Part shown: positions 54,541 through 64,000 of the stretch, one piece after another
Position numbering within the stretch: position 1 is the stretch's first letter
Layout: each line of letters starts with the position of its first letter
Position numbers and translations under genes: made by a program
DNA from: Adiantum capillus-veneris
Lineage: Eukaryota; Streptophyta; Polypodiopsida; Polypodiales; Pteridaceae
Length of the DNA stretch: 64,000 nucleotides
Direction of reading: 5' to 3'
Assembly (NCBI GenBank): GCA_014529385.2
Contig: CM043944.1
Span: 75,143,884-75,207,883 of the forward strand
Notes under the pieces: generated by a model
The model's database searches: none
The model's input: the letters and a program-made list of their open reading frames with translations, nothing else
Told to the model about the DNA's origin: nothing

Positions 54541-54831
54541 CCGTCATCATCTAGAGATTGATTAATCATCATGTTAAGCTCGGTGTCATTAACGGCCCGG
54601 TTAATCCTGTAGAAAGGGAGCTTAAAATCCTAGTTATCAAATGATCCAAGTGACGGTGCTGTTAACAGTCTGCCTTGGTTAAGGATTAAGTTGTACTTAA
54701 ATCTTGAATTGATTAATTGAAGATTGCAATGATTGTCAAAGCCATATGCATTTGTTTTGCTTATTCTCTTTCACACTTCTCATAGCCAGAGGCCCGGTAC
54801 CTTCCCGGCTCACGTTTCAAACACATATCCC
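54541..54831. mobile_element. Unclassified insert, right part
   Basis: 290 bases between the Tat-like gypsy and resumed H sequence. No gene. The end CATATCCCCCAACA lies directly before CCACTATTATAG, where the H frame resumes. Read on the minus strand it begins TGTTGGGGGATATG, like an LTR start. Confidence 0.4.
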
Positions 54832-55690
54832 CCAACACCACTATTATAGAAGCCATTGGGCTACTACAGAGACATTGATCAAGGTAGGTGATCTTGAAGA
54901 ACCTTTTGTTGCCTTAATTGATCATGGTTCTGAAATAAATATAATGTCAAAAAGTTGTTACAACAAATGCAAATGGGAATGGACAGAGAATATGGTTGGA
55001 TGGTCCAAGTGGCAAACAATTCATCAGGTAAATTGTATGCAGCATGTCCAAGTGTAAAGGTGACAATAAATGATGTAAAGGTTGAGCAAAACTTCTTTAT
55101 ACATGACACATCTTCATATCATCTTATCCTTGGACAACCCTACATTGTGGGAGTTTGAATGGAAACAAAGGTAATGGATGATGGTTCAGCTTATGCCAGA
55201 ATACGAAGCAAAGATGGTAAACGTGCTGTTCAATTTCTCACAGTTTGTGTAAACCATGAAAGAAATTGTGGCAAGCTCAGAGATCATCCTCTACCAAAGG
55301 TGAGCAAAGAGTTTCATGACCATGGGAAATGATGGATTTTGGCCAAGTACCATTGTAAAGCGGGATTGCAGTGGTATAGAAAGAAAAAGGGTCTTTCCTG
55401 ATCCAAAAATAAGTGAAACTTTCTCAATGGGCCTCTTGGTAACAAGGAATGGATTAGTATGTTTTACAAAACTTGAAGATTTGAAGAGGTGTGAGAGGCA
55501 ATATGTACATAATATACAAATAGGCATGAAAGAGAGTGGGTTGTTAGAGCCTACTAAAATGTTTTGGGTTTGTGTGAGAAAGTTTCTTTTGTAGATACTA
55601 TGGGTGAGCTTGATGTTATAATGGAGTCTAGTTTGCATCTTGAAAATGAAGTTGTGGAAGTATTCTTTATGGAAATGTATCAAGTCATAT
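54832..55690 (+). pseudogene. Gypsy H protease region
   Basis: YYRSHWATTETLIKVGDLEE leads to FVALIDHGSEINIMSKSCYN, a retropepsin-type active site with DHGSE in place of DTGS. After a frame change NSSGKLYAACPSVKVTINDV, FFIHDTSSYHLILGQPYIVG and DGSAYARIRSKDGKRAVQFL follow (to about 55250). The rest to 55690 is a decayed linker. Confidence 0.68.
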
Positions 55691-55775
55691 AAGCCTTTAA
55701 GAGAACCAATGTTTTAAGCAAACAACTGGCCCAGAAGTCCATGTTGAAACTAAATACAAGAGTGTAGCAAAGAAG

Positions 55776-56908
55776 GTGAAACTAGTAGCTTCACCCTTAC
55801 TACCCAACAATAGGGAAAATATTGAGCAGGCTTCTTTACAACCAAGTTTGAGGAATCCTAAAAATATTGGGCACACCTTCACAAAGGAGTCTTTTCAAGA
55901 GTTGCAGATTGGTTGCGAGGAGTTTCTAACACAGGAGGAGACAAAGTGCTTCAAAGAAATGCTTTCAATGCATGGTAAGGCTTTTGCATTTGAGCCACAT
56001 GACATAGGATGTGTTGATCCTTCTATTGTAGCTCCCATGGTAATTTTTATAGTACCTCATGTGCCTTGATCTCTGCTTAGGGTATGATCAATTTCAGCTT
56101 GCGATTGAAAGCAGAGACTTGACAACCATGAGGACAACTTTGGGTTTGGTACAGATGTGTACCTTGCAGTAGGGAGCAACCAACTCGGTTGCACATATGA
56201 TGAAATGGGATGAATAAGGTCTTACATGACTTTATTCTTCAAATCACAATGCCTTTCATTAATGATTGCCTATCAAAGGATGTGAAGAATGTGGTAAAGA
56301 TGAAGCTCTGGATATTGGGGGGTGCCGCAGGTTTGTGAAAAATCACATAAATGATTGTGATAAAATTCTATCTAGGCTGAAGGAAGTGAATTTTACTTTG
56401 TCAGGGAAAAGACTATATTTGGTGTCAATGAAGTGCTCATTGTGGGACACATGTGTGGGCCATATGGTAGGAAACCTTGTCCGACAAAGGTAGATGCCAT
56501 CCAAAGAATGAAAGAAACATGCACTAGCATCAGCGAGGTTAGAAGGTTTTTGGGAGCATGTGTCTTTTTTGTTATTTGGATTCCACATTATGCACATGTA
56601 GCTGATCCTCTTTATCAATTCTTAGAAATAATCAAAAGTTTAAATGTACAGAAGCACATGTAAAAGCCATGAAAAAGCTAAAGGAGTTGCTCCAGTCAGC
56701 ACCCACTTTGAGAAAGGTAGACTATGAGTGTCAAAGGCCAGTAATTGTGACAATAGACACCAGTCCTACAGGGATTGGATGGGCAATAGGGCAAGATGAT
56801 GAAGAAGGACACATGTATGTGGTGAGATTTGGAGCAAAGGTACTAAGTGCTCACCAAAGAAACTATCCACAGATAAAGAGAGAGTTATGGGGTATGGTTA
56901 CAACATGA
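55776..56908 (+). pseudogene. Gypsy H reverse transcriptase with part of the fingers missing
   Basis: The linker/RT start runs from LVASPLLPNNRENIEQASLQ to PMVIFIVPHVP (56068). About 15 bases later the text is YDQFQLAIESRDLTTMRTTL, so roughly 100 residues of the fingers and palm are deleted. After more breaks: PIKGCEECGKDEALDIGGCR, DKILSRLKEVNFTLSGKRLY, VDAIQRMKETCTSISEVRRF and the RNase H approach (RPVIVTIDTSPTGIGWAIGQ, QRNYPQIKRELWGMV). The usual catalytic YLDD-like site is not intact. Confidence 0.7.
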
Positions 56909-57290
56909 AAAATGGGAAAGAGTACCTAATTGGTGCATGTGTGGTTGTAGAAACAGATTGTCTACCACTTCTTGGGATGATTACAAGCTGTTCAATGCCA
57001 GACATTGCTATGTTGTGGTGGATTGCCTACATTAAGTCCTTAAATCCTGAGTTTAAGCACATTGTAGGTAAAGACAATACAATGGCAGCTATGCTATCTA
57101 GGGCAAGGTATGAAGATGAGTCACAAATGATTGATGAGGTAGATGATGTAGGCACAAAGTTCTATTCTATCTCTCATGTCAAAGGTAACAATGTCTGCAT
57201 GACTAATCCACTTGAATTGTTCTTGAAAGAGCTTTATGAAGGTGATTGGCTTCTTATTGGAAGCTACTTGAGTACTCTAGCAAAATAGGA
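56890..57290 (+). pseudogene. Gypsy H RNase H
   Basis: KEYLIGACVVVETDCLPLLG, PDIAMLWWIAYIKSLNPEFK and VGKDNTMAAMLSRARYEDES follow RT in the next frame. These are the C-terminal RNase H blocks. The open stretch ends at a TAG at 57286-57288. Confidence 0.68.
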
Positions 57291-58521
57291 TGATTGGTCT
57301 GAACAAGAATTCAAGAGGATATGCAAGAAAGCATACGGGTACTTTTTGAGGGATGGTTACTTGTGGAAGCATCCTTAAAAAAAGGGTGCTACACCACAAA
57401 GGGTTATATGTAAAAAAGAGACTCAAGTAAAGCTCATGTAAGAGTTTCATGAGAGTCTATGGGCTAGACAAAGGGGTGTGTGGGAAACTTTCTCCAAGTT
57501 GAAAGAAAAATACTGGTGGAGAGGTATGTATAAGATGTATCTCAATTTGTAGTCATGTGTAACTTGTCAAATGTATTCAAATGTTCGACAATGTGATGAA
57601 TTGCACCCTACATATCCACTAGCCATGCACTATAAATGGGTCGTGGATCTAGTCACAATGCCTTTAGGACTTTGGCAGATGAGATACTTAGTTCTTGCCT
57701 GAGAGGACCTAACTAACCAGGTTAAAGGGCGGGCATTAAGAGCTTAAACCATAGAATTGTATGTAAATTCCTTCTTGATGAGGTGATTTGCTGTTATTTT
57801 CCAGATTAGGAATCAAGCTTTCTCTTACTACAGCTTACAACCCTGAAGGCAATGGAAAGAGTGAAAGAGGGCATCCTCCTATCATCAAAGCTTTGGCCAA
57901 GGATTGCAAAGGAAGAGTTGGTGAGTGGCCAAAACTGTTACCCTATGCTTTATGGACTGATCGTAAACCACATAGCTCAGTAACTGGCTATATGCCTGCG
58001 GAGCTAATGTATGGTCGAAAGCTAGTGATGTCGATTGAAGATACAATTCCCACATGGAATGTACTACCATGGAAAGAGGGGCTTAGCAGGGAAGGTCTCC
58101 TTGCATTGAGGCTGCAAAAGAATGACTCAAAAATTCAAGGTTGAAAAACAAGGACTACTTTGATAAACGACATCCGCTCAGGAGCAAAGCAATTGACAAA
58201 GGTGACTGGGTTTTAGTGTACAATAGTAGCCTTGATAACCAGCACATAGTCATGCGTAAGTTCTCAAAATGATGGTTTGGACCGTATGTTATAAAGCATG
58301 TGCATGAAAATGCTACTTACAGCTTGTCTAAACTAGATGGTACAAAAGTAAAGATTCCCTTTGCAGGAAAAAGGATCAAAGTGTTTAAGAGAAGAGAAGA
58401 CAATGATGCAGAAGATATTGAGGAGGACGAAGAGCAAAACACAGGTGAAGATCAAAGTGAAGATGAAGCGTTGGAAGCTATCAATGAAGATGAAATCACG
58501 GAAGACCTACAAAAGTACTGA
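57290..58521 (+). pseudogene. Gypsy H integrase with acidic C-terminal tail
   Basis: The HHCC region (EFHESLWARQRGVWETFSKL ... CVTCQMYSN) contains stops. The core is poor: the first Asp may lie in WVVDLVTMPLG (57640-57672), and the second part reads LTTAYNPEGNGKSERGHPPI (Glu at about 57868). 57788-58144 continues to LWTDRKPHSSVTGYMPAELM. After stops, WFGPYVIKHVHENATYSLSK and a tail rich in Asp/Glu (58385-58521) end at TGA. The purine tract (58567-58577) follows. Confidence 0.68.
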
Positions 58522-58566
58522 TCTTGCAAAGATCAAATGTGGCACATACTAGAGGATGTGCAGGTT

Positions 58567-58577
58567 TAGAGGGGGTG
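58567..58577 (+). other. Gypsy H polypurine tract
   Basis: AGAGGGGGTGA lies just before the 3' LTR start TGTCGTGGTGTGACACG at 58580. Confidence 0.75.
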
Positions 58578-58579
58578 AA

Positions 58580-60463
58580 TGTCGTGGTGTGACACGTACA
58601 TAGTGGAAACAAATGCTACAAGATCTATCTTGCAACTTTTTAGCTACATAATTATATTTTCTATAATGTATATATGCATATCTAAACATAATAATAAGAT
58701 TTCTCTCTCATCCTATTATTCATCTCAAGGGTAACATATTCTTACTTTACCGTCCAAAAGTACTATGGAAAAAACATCAATCGCTCCGCCTCTTTCACTT
58801 GGGGCAAAAATCATTGGTTCTTTCTTTCTACTATCTCATTATTATCTCACACCCTAGCTAGATCCTATATCTAGGGTAACTTCTAATATATATATATTCT
58901 ATGTATTTTTCATATTTTTCTTATATTTCGTTTTAAGAGCTACTAGGAAGGAATCAAATCTTAGTGGGACACTAGCTTGCATGATTCTCAAAGATACACC
59001 TATTTTAATGCATTATTGCAAAGATGATTACAAAACTTTGTCAAGGAGCAATGCCATGCTTTCATATTGCATGAGGTGTCCATTGGAATCAAACGAAAGT
59101 CTAAGCTAAGGGGACCACAATAAGACTTTTGCTGCCAAAACTGTACCATATTTCGATGATTTTTTAACACAAGGTTCCAATCCGAATTGGAAAACGTATA
59201 TAAAATGGGAGTCGTAGCTTATGAGCTGAATTTTTTGCTCCTATTTTCATGTCTTTATTTGGAGCCACGGTTGAGGAGATATGATCAAAATGGTGGACCC
59301 CAGTCTGCCTACATCATGCAAGGACAACTCATTTCAAACTTCGCCAGTTTTTGTTCACATGGCTCTTCTCTTTCTTGTGCAACCCTTGAGGGTTTCCTTC
59401 ACCTATAAAAGGGGACCTCTTCTTCCTTGAAAACCATTCATGAGGGAGTGAGGGTAGTAATTCCTAATTGTAGTTAGCCATAAATATAAGCCTAAGCCTA
59501 CACTTACTCCTAGAGGAAGACTAGCCAATCTTGTAAGCTATTCTTGGAAGATAAGCTCTAATCAAAGAAGGATTTGAACTTGGTGCATCAATCAAGGGTT
59601 GAAGTCTTCCCTCTTCTTCTCTCTCCATAAAAAATGGCGAATAACTCCCAAAGGGTTTGTCAAGTAAGATGTGTTCTACTTTGATGTTTTGTTGATTTCT
59701 TGTTGTTTTCTTTTTAATCTCTAGTCCAACATATATCTCTAATTTCATCCCCCTCTCTAACCAAACCTATATATCTCACTCTAAGAAATCCATTCTCTCC
59801 TCAAATTCTAGGTTCTCCTTGCTACAGGTATATCTCTCCTTATTGCCTACGGGAAAGAATAGGGCTTGGGAGGGAAATTCTCTTTCCTTCACTTCTCTCA
59901 TATCTACATTTTGCACATACTAGAGTTATCCTAAATGAATAATCCATATGATGTGAATTTATATCGCTTCCACTCTGTGCGATCTATTGCAATTAACGTA
60001 TGGATTAACTATAAAATGCACTTTCAACAACGTATTGTTTTTCTCTTCGGCATAGAAAGGCTCAATGAAATACTTCTTTCACCAGATCCCATCATACTAC
60101 TTTTCTTTTGACGTAAGTGTAGTTATCTTGCTATGAAAGAACAATTCGTAGCTTGTTTGGTCGACAAAGATTGAACGCCATAAACTCAACTATAAACCCT
60201 TTCATATTACCCATGATACGATACGACCATAGCCTTGATGTTTTCATCTTTGTGTTGTTTTGATATGCTCTTTTGTGTTCTTTCTTTTTGTGTGTGAGTG
60301 CAAGAGAGAAAGAGTGAGGCTTCTTTGATTCCACTTCCTTTCAAACCCTAGACTTCATGGCATCTATGATATAAACTCATTCATATAGTTTTTGGAGTTC
60401 TCTCACAAACACTCACAGCCAAAAACCCGGTGCTTTCCTAGCAACACCGCAAACTTCTAAACA
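58580..60463 (+). repeat. Gypsy H 3' LTR
   Basis: 1884 bp from TGTCGTGGTG to CTTCTAAACA. It is uninterrupted, so it shows the empty site for Copia-1 near 59125. A TATA box lies at about 59402-59410. It matches 580-935 and 5298-6731 with many small differences. No gene inside. Confidence 0.82.
59402..59410 (+). promoter_or_regulatory. TATA box of gypsy H 3' LTR
   Basis: CTATAAAAG, in the same context as in the 5' LTR. Confidence 0.55.
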
Positions 60464-60829
60464 ACGTGATTTTTAATCACCCAATCCATGGTAATAGTTA
60501 CATCATGCACCCATGTGTATGATATAATATTACCCTTATGATTATGACTATTCAAAGAAAAAGACAAATTTTCAATTAATTCTTTTGTGAAACTTTTATT
60601 ATCAATACAAAATTCTAAAAGTCTTTTAAGTTCTCAATTTAATTTCAGGTTTAATTTCTCAATCAATTCAAAGGACAAGAAGTAATGTGTACTACCCAAT
60701 CAATTAAGAAATTTAATTTTAGATTTTTGTTTTTACCCATGAGTTTGATCACATAAGCTTTCAAATGACGTAACAAAGGCATAAAGTATCAGAAAGAAGG
60801 GCAAGATGACTCACCTTTATCATCCGCAT
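60464..60829. other. Flank right of gypsy H, no gene
   Basis: AT-rich, non-coding. ACGTG (60464-60468) would be the right target duplication of H; the left one is outside or unrecognised. Confidence 0.4.
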
Positions 60830-61269
60830 CATCAATAGTTTCCAATTGAGCCATCTTGGTACGTATTTCCTTATTGGTCACTTTGTTCGGGCATTCAAAA
60901 GTCTGTCGGTCTTGTTCTCCATATTGAAAGCATATTTCAAATCGTGTTCTTCAATCCGTGCTTCTAAATCTTTGCATGTCTTTCTTATGCCATCAAACTA
61001 ATTGAGCTTAGCCTTCTTGAAGAATTATTAGACTGCCGCTTCTCTCGCATCGGAGTCCTCATCATTGTCATCGATTCTTTTCTGCTTCTTCTTCTTTGAT
61101 CATTTACTTCCACTTTTATCTTCTGCATCAGGTATTCCCTTTCCTTTATCATCTTTCTCACATGCATTAAGATATTCAATGAGCCATCAAATAACCTCAG
61201 ATTTTCCCTTTAATGGTTGCATGTAGGCTTTCATCACTATCGCAGAATCGAAATTTCTCTGATACCACT
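60830..61269 (-). pseudogene. Gag-like relic with primer-binding site, minus strand
   Basis: On the minus strand a TGGTATCAGAG (about 61257-61268) lies just after a TGTCGCATCACA end, as at an LTR/leader border. Reading on gives MKAYMQPLKGKSEVI, YLNACEKDDKGKGIPDAEDK, a basic run (SKKKKQKRIDDNDEDSDARE) and LEARIEEHDLKYAFNMENKT. This suits the start of a copia gag but no zinc knuckle is visible. Several stops. Confidence 0.42.
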
Positions 61270-61412
61270 TGTGATGCGACACGGGAGAGAAAAATACATC
61301 GATAATGAAAAATATAGAGTATGTAGAATAAATAGATGAAATAAAGAATCTGTATGGATATAAGGCAATCATTACAAGAAGAGCATAGCTTGTTTCATAA
61401 CCTCCCGACCAC

Positions 61413-61570
61413 TCCGACCTATCTCAATCTCAATCTCAATCACACTCTCACTCTCAATCACAATCGCAATCTCAATCTCAATCTTGTGCACAATCTTAAT
61501 CTCATTACAATAACACTCTCAATCTCTGGATGGCGACAACGATCATAATCCAAATCATAACATGATCACA
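61413..61570. repeat. CAATCT-type hexamer repeat
   Basis: Irregular array of CAATCT, CACTCT and CAATCA words. The open frame across it (Asn/Leu-rich) is a repeat artefact. Confidence 0.8.
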
Positions 61571-62189
61571 ATCTCAATATCATGACACCTTGCATAGATC
61601 CTGTTTCACACATTGATTTCTACAACTTCTACAAAATAGCCAAAAGAACATACTCTTGCAACCAATTCAACATGACAATCAAATTAGAAAACATAATTTC
61701 ATATCATCATAAAAGAGTATAATCACTTCTTGATTGGATCAAATAAAAGAGATATTACCTATGTATATTTGTTTGAAAGCTAACATGTTGTTGCTACTGC
61801 CAATTTGTTTCCACCATAACTTTATCATATGAACTCATAATATAATCTTCCAGGTATCGTAAAACGATGATAACAGGTCTGGTCTACAAGGCAGCAGGGA
61901 AAAAATTGCGAGAAACTTCTTTTTTTGGCTAAAAACATAACTTTTAGGTCGCAACTAATAAAAATTGTATTTTTGGATCTCCACGACTTTTTCAACTTAT
62001 TCAAGTCTACCCATGTATTTTAAGATAAAACACATAAAAAACACAATAAAAACATTGATTTTAACTACGTTTTTATTGTATTGTTCGTAGACAGGCTATC
62101 TGTTATTCATTAATCTTTATCGAATATGTTTTTAGTGTATTATTTAAAAAGAAGAGAATATATTTTCTCTCTCGATATCTTAAACTCAT

Positions 62190-62265
62190 TCACATAAATC
62201 TAATACTCTCTATCTCATAAACTATTCACATAAATCTAATACTCTCTATCTCATAAACTATTCAA
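62190..62265. repeat. Short tandem duplication, about 38 bp x 2
   Basis: ATTCACATAAATCTAATACT and the following bases to CATAAACT occur twice in a row. Confidence 0.85.
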
Positions 62266-62384
62266 CAATCTTTCAAATCATGTTGAACAAAATATATAGT
62301 CTATTATAATCTTTTTTACTTTAAGAATTTTCATAAATAATTTTTATTACAAGCAGACTGGGAAATCCATTGTTCCATCTCCTA

Positions 62385-62532
62385 GTTGAACCAGGATACA
62401 ACATATAGAAAATGCTGAGGCATCAATGTGAACAAGGAATATTTTTTCCCAATCCGGTGCCTTGAGTAACAAGGCTGATATAAGTGCATCCTTAAGTTTT
62501 GTGAATGACTCCTCACACTCTTTCCAATCAAC
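62385..62532 (-). pseudogene. Gypsy RT-RNase H fragment, minus strand
   Basis: Reads DWKECEESFTKLKDALISAL, LLKAPDWEKIFLVHIDASAF on the minus strand, the junction of RT connection and RNase H in gypsy elements. It ends near 62385. Upstream on its own strand it runs straight into the minisatellite. Confidence 0.65.
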
Positions 62533-63300
62533 CTGTAGTGTGACGCGATGGTCAAAGCATTCAGGATGGAAGGATGTAAAATATCTATTCCCTCCCTGTA
62601 GTGCGACACGGTGGTCAACAACCCAGAGATGAAGAATCCATTATATCCAATCTCCTGTAGTGCAACACGATGGTCAACAACAACCAAGAACGATGGGATT
62701 TAAAAACCCTAAACCCCTCCTTGTAGTGCGACACGATGGTCAGCAACAATCAAAGAAGAGGAAACTATTAAATCAATCTTCTTGCGGTGCGACACAATGG
62801 TCAGCAAACAGGCAAGAACAAAGGATTTGACAATCCTAAACCCCTCCTTGCAGTGCGACATGGTGGTCAGCAACAAAACGGAGACGAAGAATCTATTAAA
62901 TCCAATCTTCTTGCGGTGCGACGCGATGGTCAGCAACAATCAAGAACAAAGGATTTGGCAACCCTAAACTCCTCTCTGCAGTGTGACACGATGGTCAGCA
63001 ACAGACAAAGACGAAGAATCTATTTTTTAAACTCTGATCTTCTAGCAATGCGACGCAATGGTCAGCAACAACTAGGAAGAAAAGATGTAAGATAGCTAAC
63101 TCCTCTCTGTAGTGTGACTCTATGGTCAACAACAACCGGGGACGAAAAATCTAATTGTACAACCTAAGCTACTTCCTGCAGTGCGACACAGAGGTCAACA
63201 GTAGTCAAGGAAGAAGCGTCTAAAGTCTAACCCCCTTGTAGTGTGTCACGAGGATCAACACAATCAAGGACGGGTGTCTAAACCTGCAGAGTAACACTGA
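62531..63300. repeat. Degenerate minisatellite, period about 64 bp
   Basis: About 12 units, each with a core like CTGTAGTGYGACRCGATGGTC, start near 62531, 62597, 62653, 62721, 62782, 62848, 62911, 62976, 63043, 63107, 63176 and 63235, so 56-69 bases apart. Units share AACAACAA...GAAGAA...CTAAACCCCTC flanks with much variation. Confidence 0.88.
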
Positions 63301-63415
63301 GGTGTGAGCAAAGCTCCACAACAACAACGTTAGCAAAAACAAGATGAAAACTAACACTGAGGTACTAGCAAAGCTCCACAACAACAACGTTAGCAAATAA
63401 AATTCACAAAAAAAA
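63290..63415. repeat. Tandem repeat, about 60 bp x 2
   Basis: AACACTGAGGT followed by AGCAAAGCTCCACAACAACA and ACGTTAGCAAA occurs twice (from about 63292 and 63352), next to the minisatellite and perhaps derived from it. Confidence 0.85.
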
Positions 63416-63419
63416 ATAT

Positions 63420-64000
63420 AAAAAATTACATGCTCTGCTTTGCTTGGCTCTCTGCTCTGCTCTGTCTCACTGCTCTCTCTCTAGCAATTCTCTCTCTAGC
63501 GCGACAGTTCGTTCGAACTATCACGATGCCTTGTTTTATATGGCAAATAGTATTTTGATCAAAATATAGTTCAATTAAAATAAGGTTTATTCGTAAAATA
63601 AGTGTATAATACGGGTATACAACGTATATAAACAAAATATACGTATAATTTTTGATATACGGGTGTATAAATGCAACTTAGGTAAGGGCATGAGGGGGAC
63701 AGGGGACGAGGGCATGTGCAAGGAGCGCAAGGGGGGAGGTGTGGGCGGAGCATGGGACGAGGGCAAGGAGTGCAGTGTAGGCAGGCGAGTAGGGTGCGCC
63801 CCTGTTGTCCACGTGGACTGTGGGTTACTCGCAGTCCATGTGGATCGCTAGCAGGGTGCACCCTGCGCCCACTCGCTTGTTGTACCACACGCCCCCTGCT
63901 GCCCTCCACGCTATCTTCCACGTGGATTGCCAGTAGGGACGCACCACCCTGCTACCGCTCGCCCACCGTCCCCCATGCCCCGTGCCGCCCCCCACATCGT
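63420..64000. other. Right end: CT-rich, AT-rich, then GC-rich sequence, no gene
   Basis: CT-rich to about 63500, AT-rich with ATACGTATA words to 63670, then strongly G- or C-biased to the end. Open frames in the GC-rich part (63571-63921 minus, 63663-63851 plus) are low-complexity. CCACGTGG palindromes occur at about 63809-63816 and 63918-63925. Confidence 0.5.

Larger units (their letters stand above)
580..60463 (+). mobile_element. Gypsy element H, the backbone of the window, split by nested insertions
   Basis: An old Ty3/gypsy element whose parts appear in order once later insertions are skipped: 5' LTR (to 6731), primer-binding region (about 6736-6757), gag (from 25740/25868, then 37254-38474, then 44332-44531), protease-RT-RNase H-integrase relics (54832-58521), polypurine tract (about 58567-58577) and 3' LTR (58580-60463). 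Both LTR copies end alike with ...TTCTMAACA. Inserted elements interrupt the 5' LTR, the leader, gag twice and the gag/pro junction, most of them with target-site duplications. All frames are broken, so it is a fossil. The left edge lies near or before the window start and the element's own TSD cannot be checked. Confidence 0.8.
61270..62384. other. Possible LTR of the minus-strand relic, plus simple repeats
   Basis: Starts TGTGATGCGACACGG next to the primer site. It could be an LTR in reverse, but no second copy is present in the window. It contains the CAATCT repeat (61413-61570) and a 38-bp tandem duplication (about 62190-62265). No gene. Confidence 0.35.

Noticed and set aside
46310-54545. 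CCATCACC at both edges of the Tat-like gypsy as a target duplication
   Set aside because: On the right most of it belongs to the LTR end (CCATCA), and the five bases outside the LTRs (ACCAC and CCGTC) differ.
61354-61548. Asn/Leu-rich frame over the CAATCT repeat
   Set aside because: Pure product of the hexamer repeat.
62531-63300. CRISPR-like array of spaced repeats
   Set aside because: Units vary greatly, spacing is irregular and the parts between cores are also repeated. The context is a plant genome; it is a minisatellite.
63571-63921. 116-residue minus-strand frame rich in Cys and Pro
   Set aside because: Base composition of the GC-rich stretch explains it; no domain and no plausible context.
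1-64000. A new defence, phage or operon-like system
   Set aside because: All recognisable coding sequence belongs to transposable elements or a PPR relic; nothing suggests clustered prokaryotic genes or an unknown conserved gene set.

Overview
This window looks like intergenic DNA from a large plant genome. It is built almost entirely of transposable elements nested inside one another. The plant assignment rests on the element types: Ty1/copia elements primed by initiator-Met tRNA, Ty3/gypsy elements of a chromovirus-like and a Tat-like type (the latter with a second, archaeal-type RNase H), a CACTA transposon with a plant Transposase_24 protein and a TnpD-type transposase tail, an L1-like LINE, and a decayed PPR gene fragment. 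A fern or lycophyte is possible from the flavour of the gypsy proteins and the PPR relic, but that is a guess. I see no intact host gene, no rRNA, no CRISPR array and no prokaryotic feature.

The backbone is one old gypsy element (called H here) that runs from its 5' LTR (recognisable from about 580, ending at 6731) to its 3' LTR (58580-60463). Between them its gag and pol are split by later insertions, and the pieces read in the right order once the insertions are skipped. In order: Copia-1 (936-5292, TSD ACTTT) sits in the H 5' LTR. A CACTA element (6775-25726, TSD TTT) sits in the H leader. It contains Copia-2 (9220-14768, TSD GGAAG) and an L1-like LINE (about 17800-25090). Copia-3 (26270-37248, TSD GTRGT) sits in H gag and contains Copia-4 (29558-34786, TSD GGGAT). 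A minus-strand chromovirus-like gypsy with very short LTRs (38475-44326, TSD GACAT) also sits in H gag. An unclassified insert with PPR relics (44532-46314 plus 54541-54831) sits at the gag/pro junction and contains a Tat-like gypsy (46315-54540). H protease, RT, RNase H and integrase relics follow at 54832-58521.

Right of H (60464-64000) are further relics: a minus-strand gag-like stretch with a primer-binding site, a CAATCT-type repeat, a gypsy RNase H fragment, a degenerate minisatellite of about 64 bp, and a GC-rich end.

Nearly every coding region is broken. The best preserved is Copia-2, whose gag-pol frame of about 1,326 codons has one in-frame TAG. Comparing sister copies shows that three nonsense codons arose as C-to-T changes at CAG, as expected for deamination of methylated CHG sites. 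Other points of interest are a leader motif shared by two diverged copia families, a hairpin with a paired base change at a deletion junction, a 28-nt G run, and tandem duplications that span a CACTA end and a copia primer-binding site.
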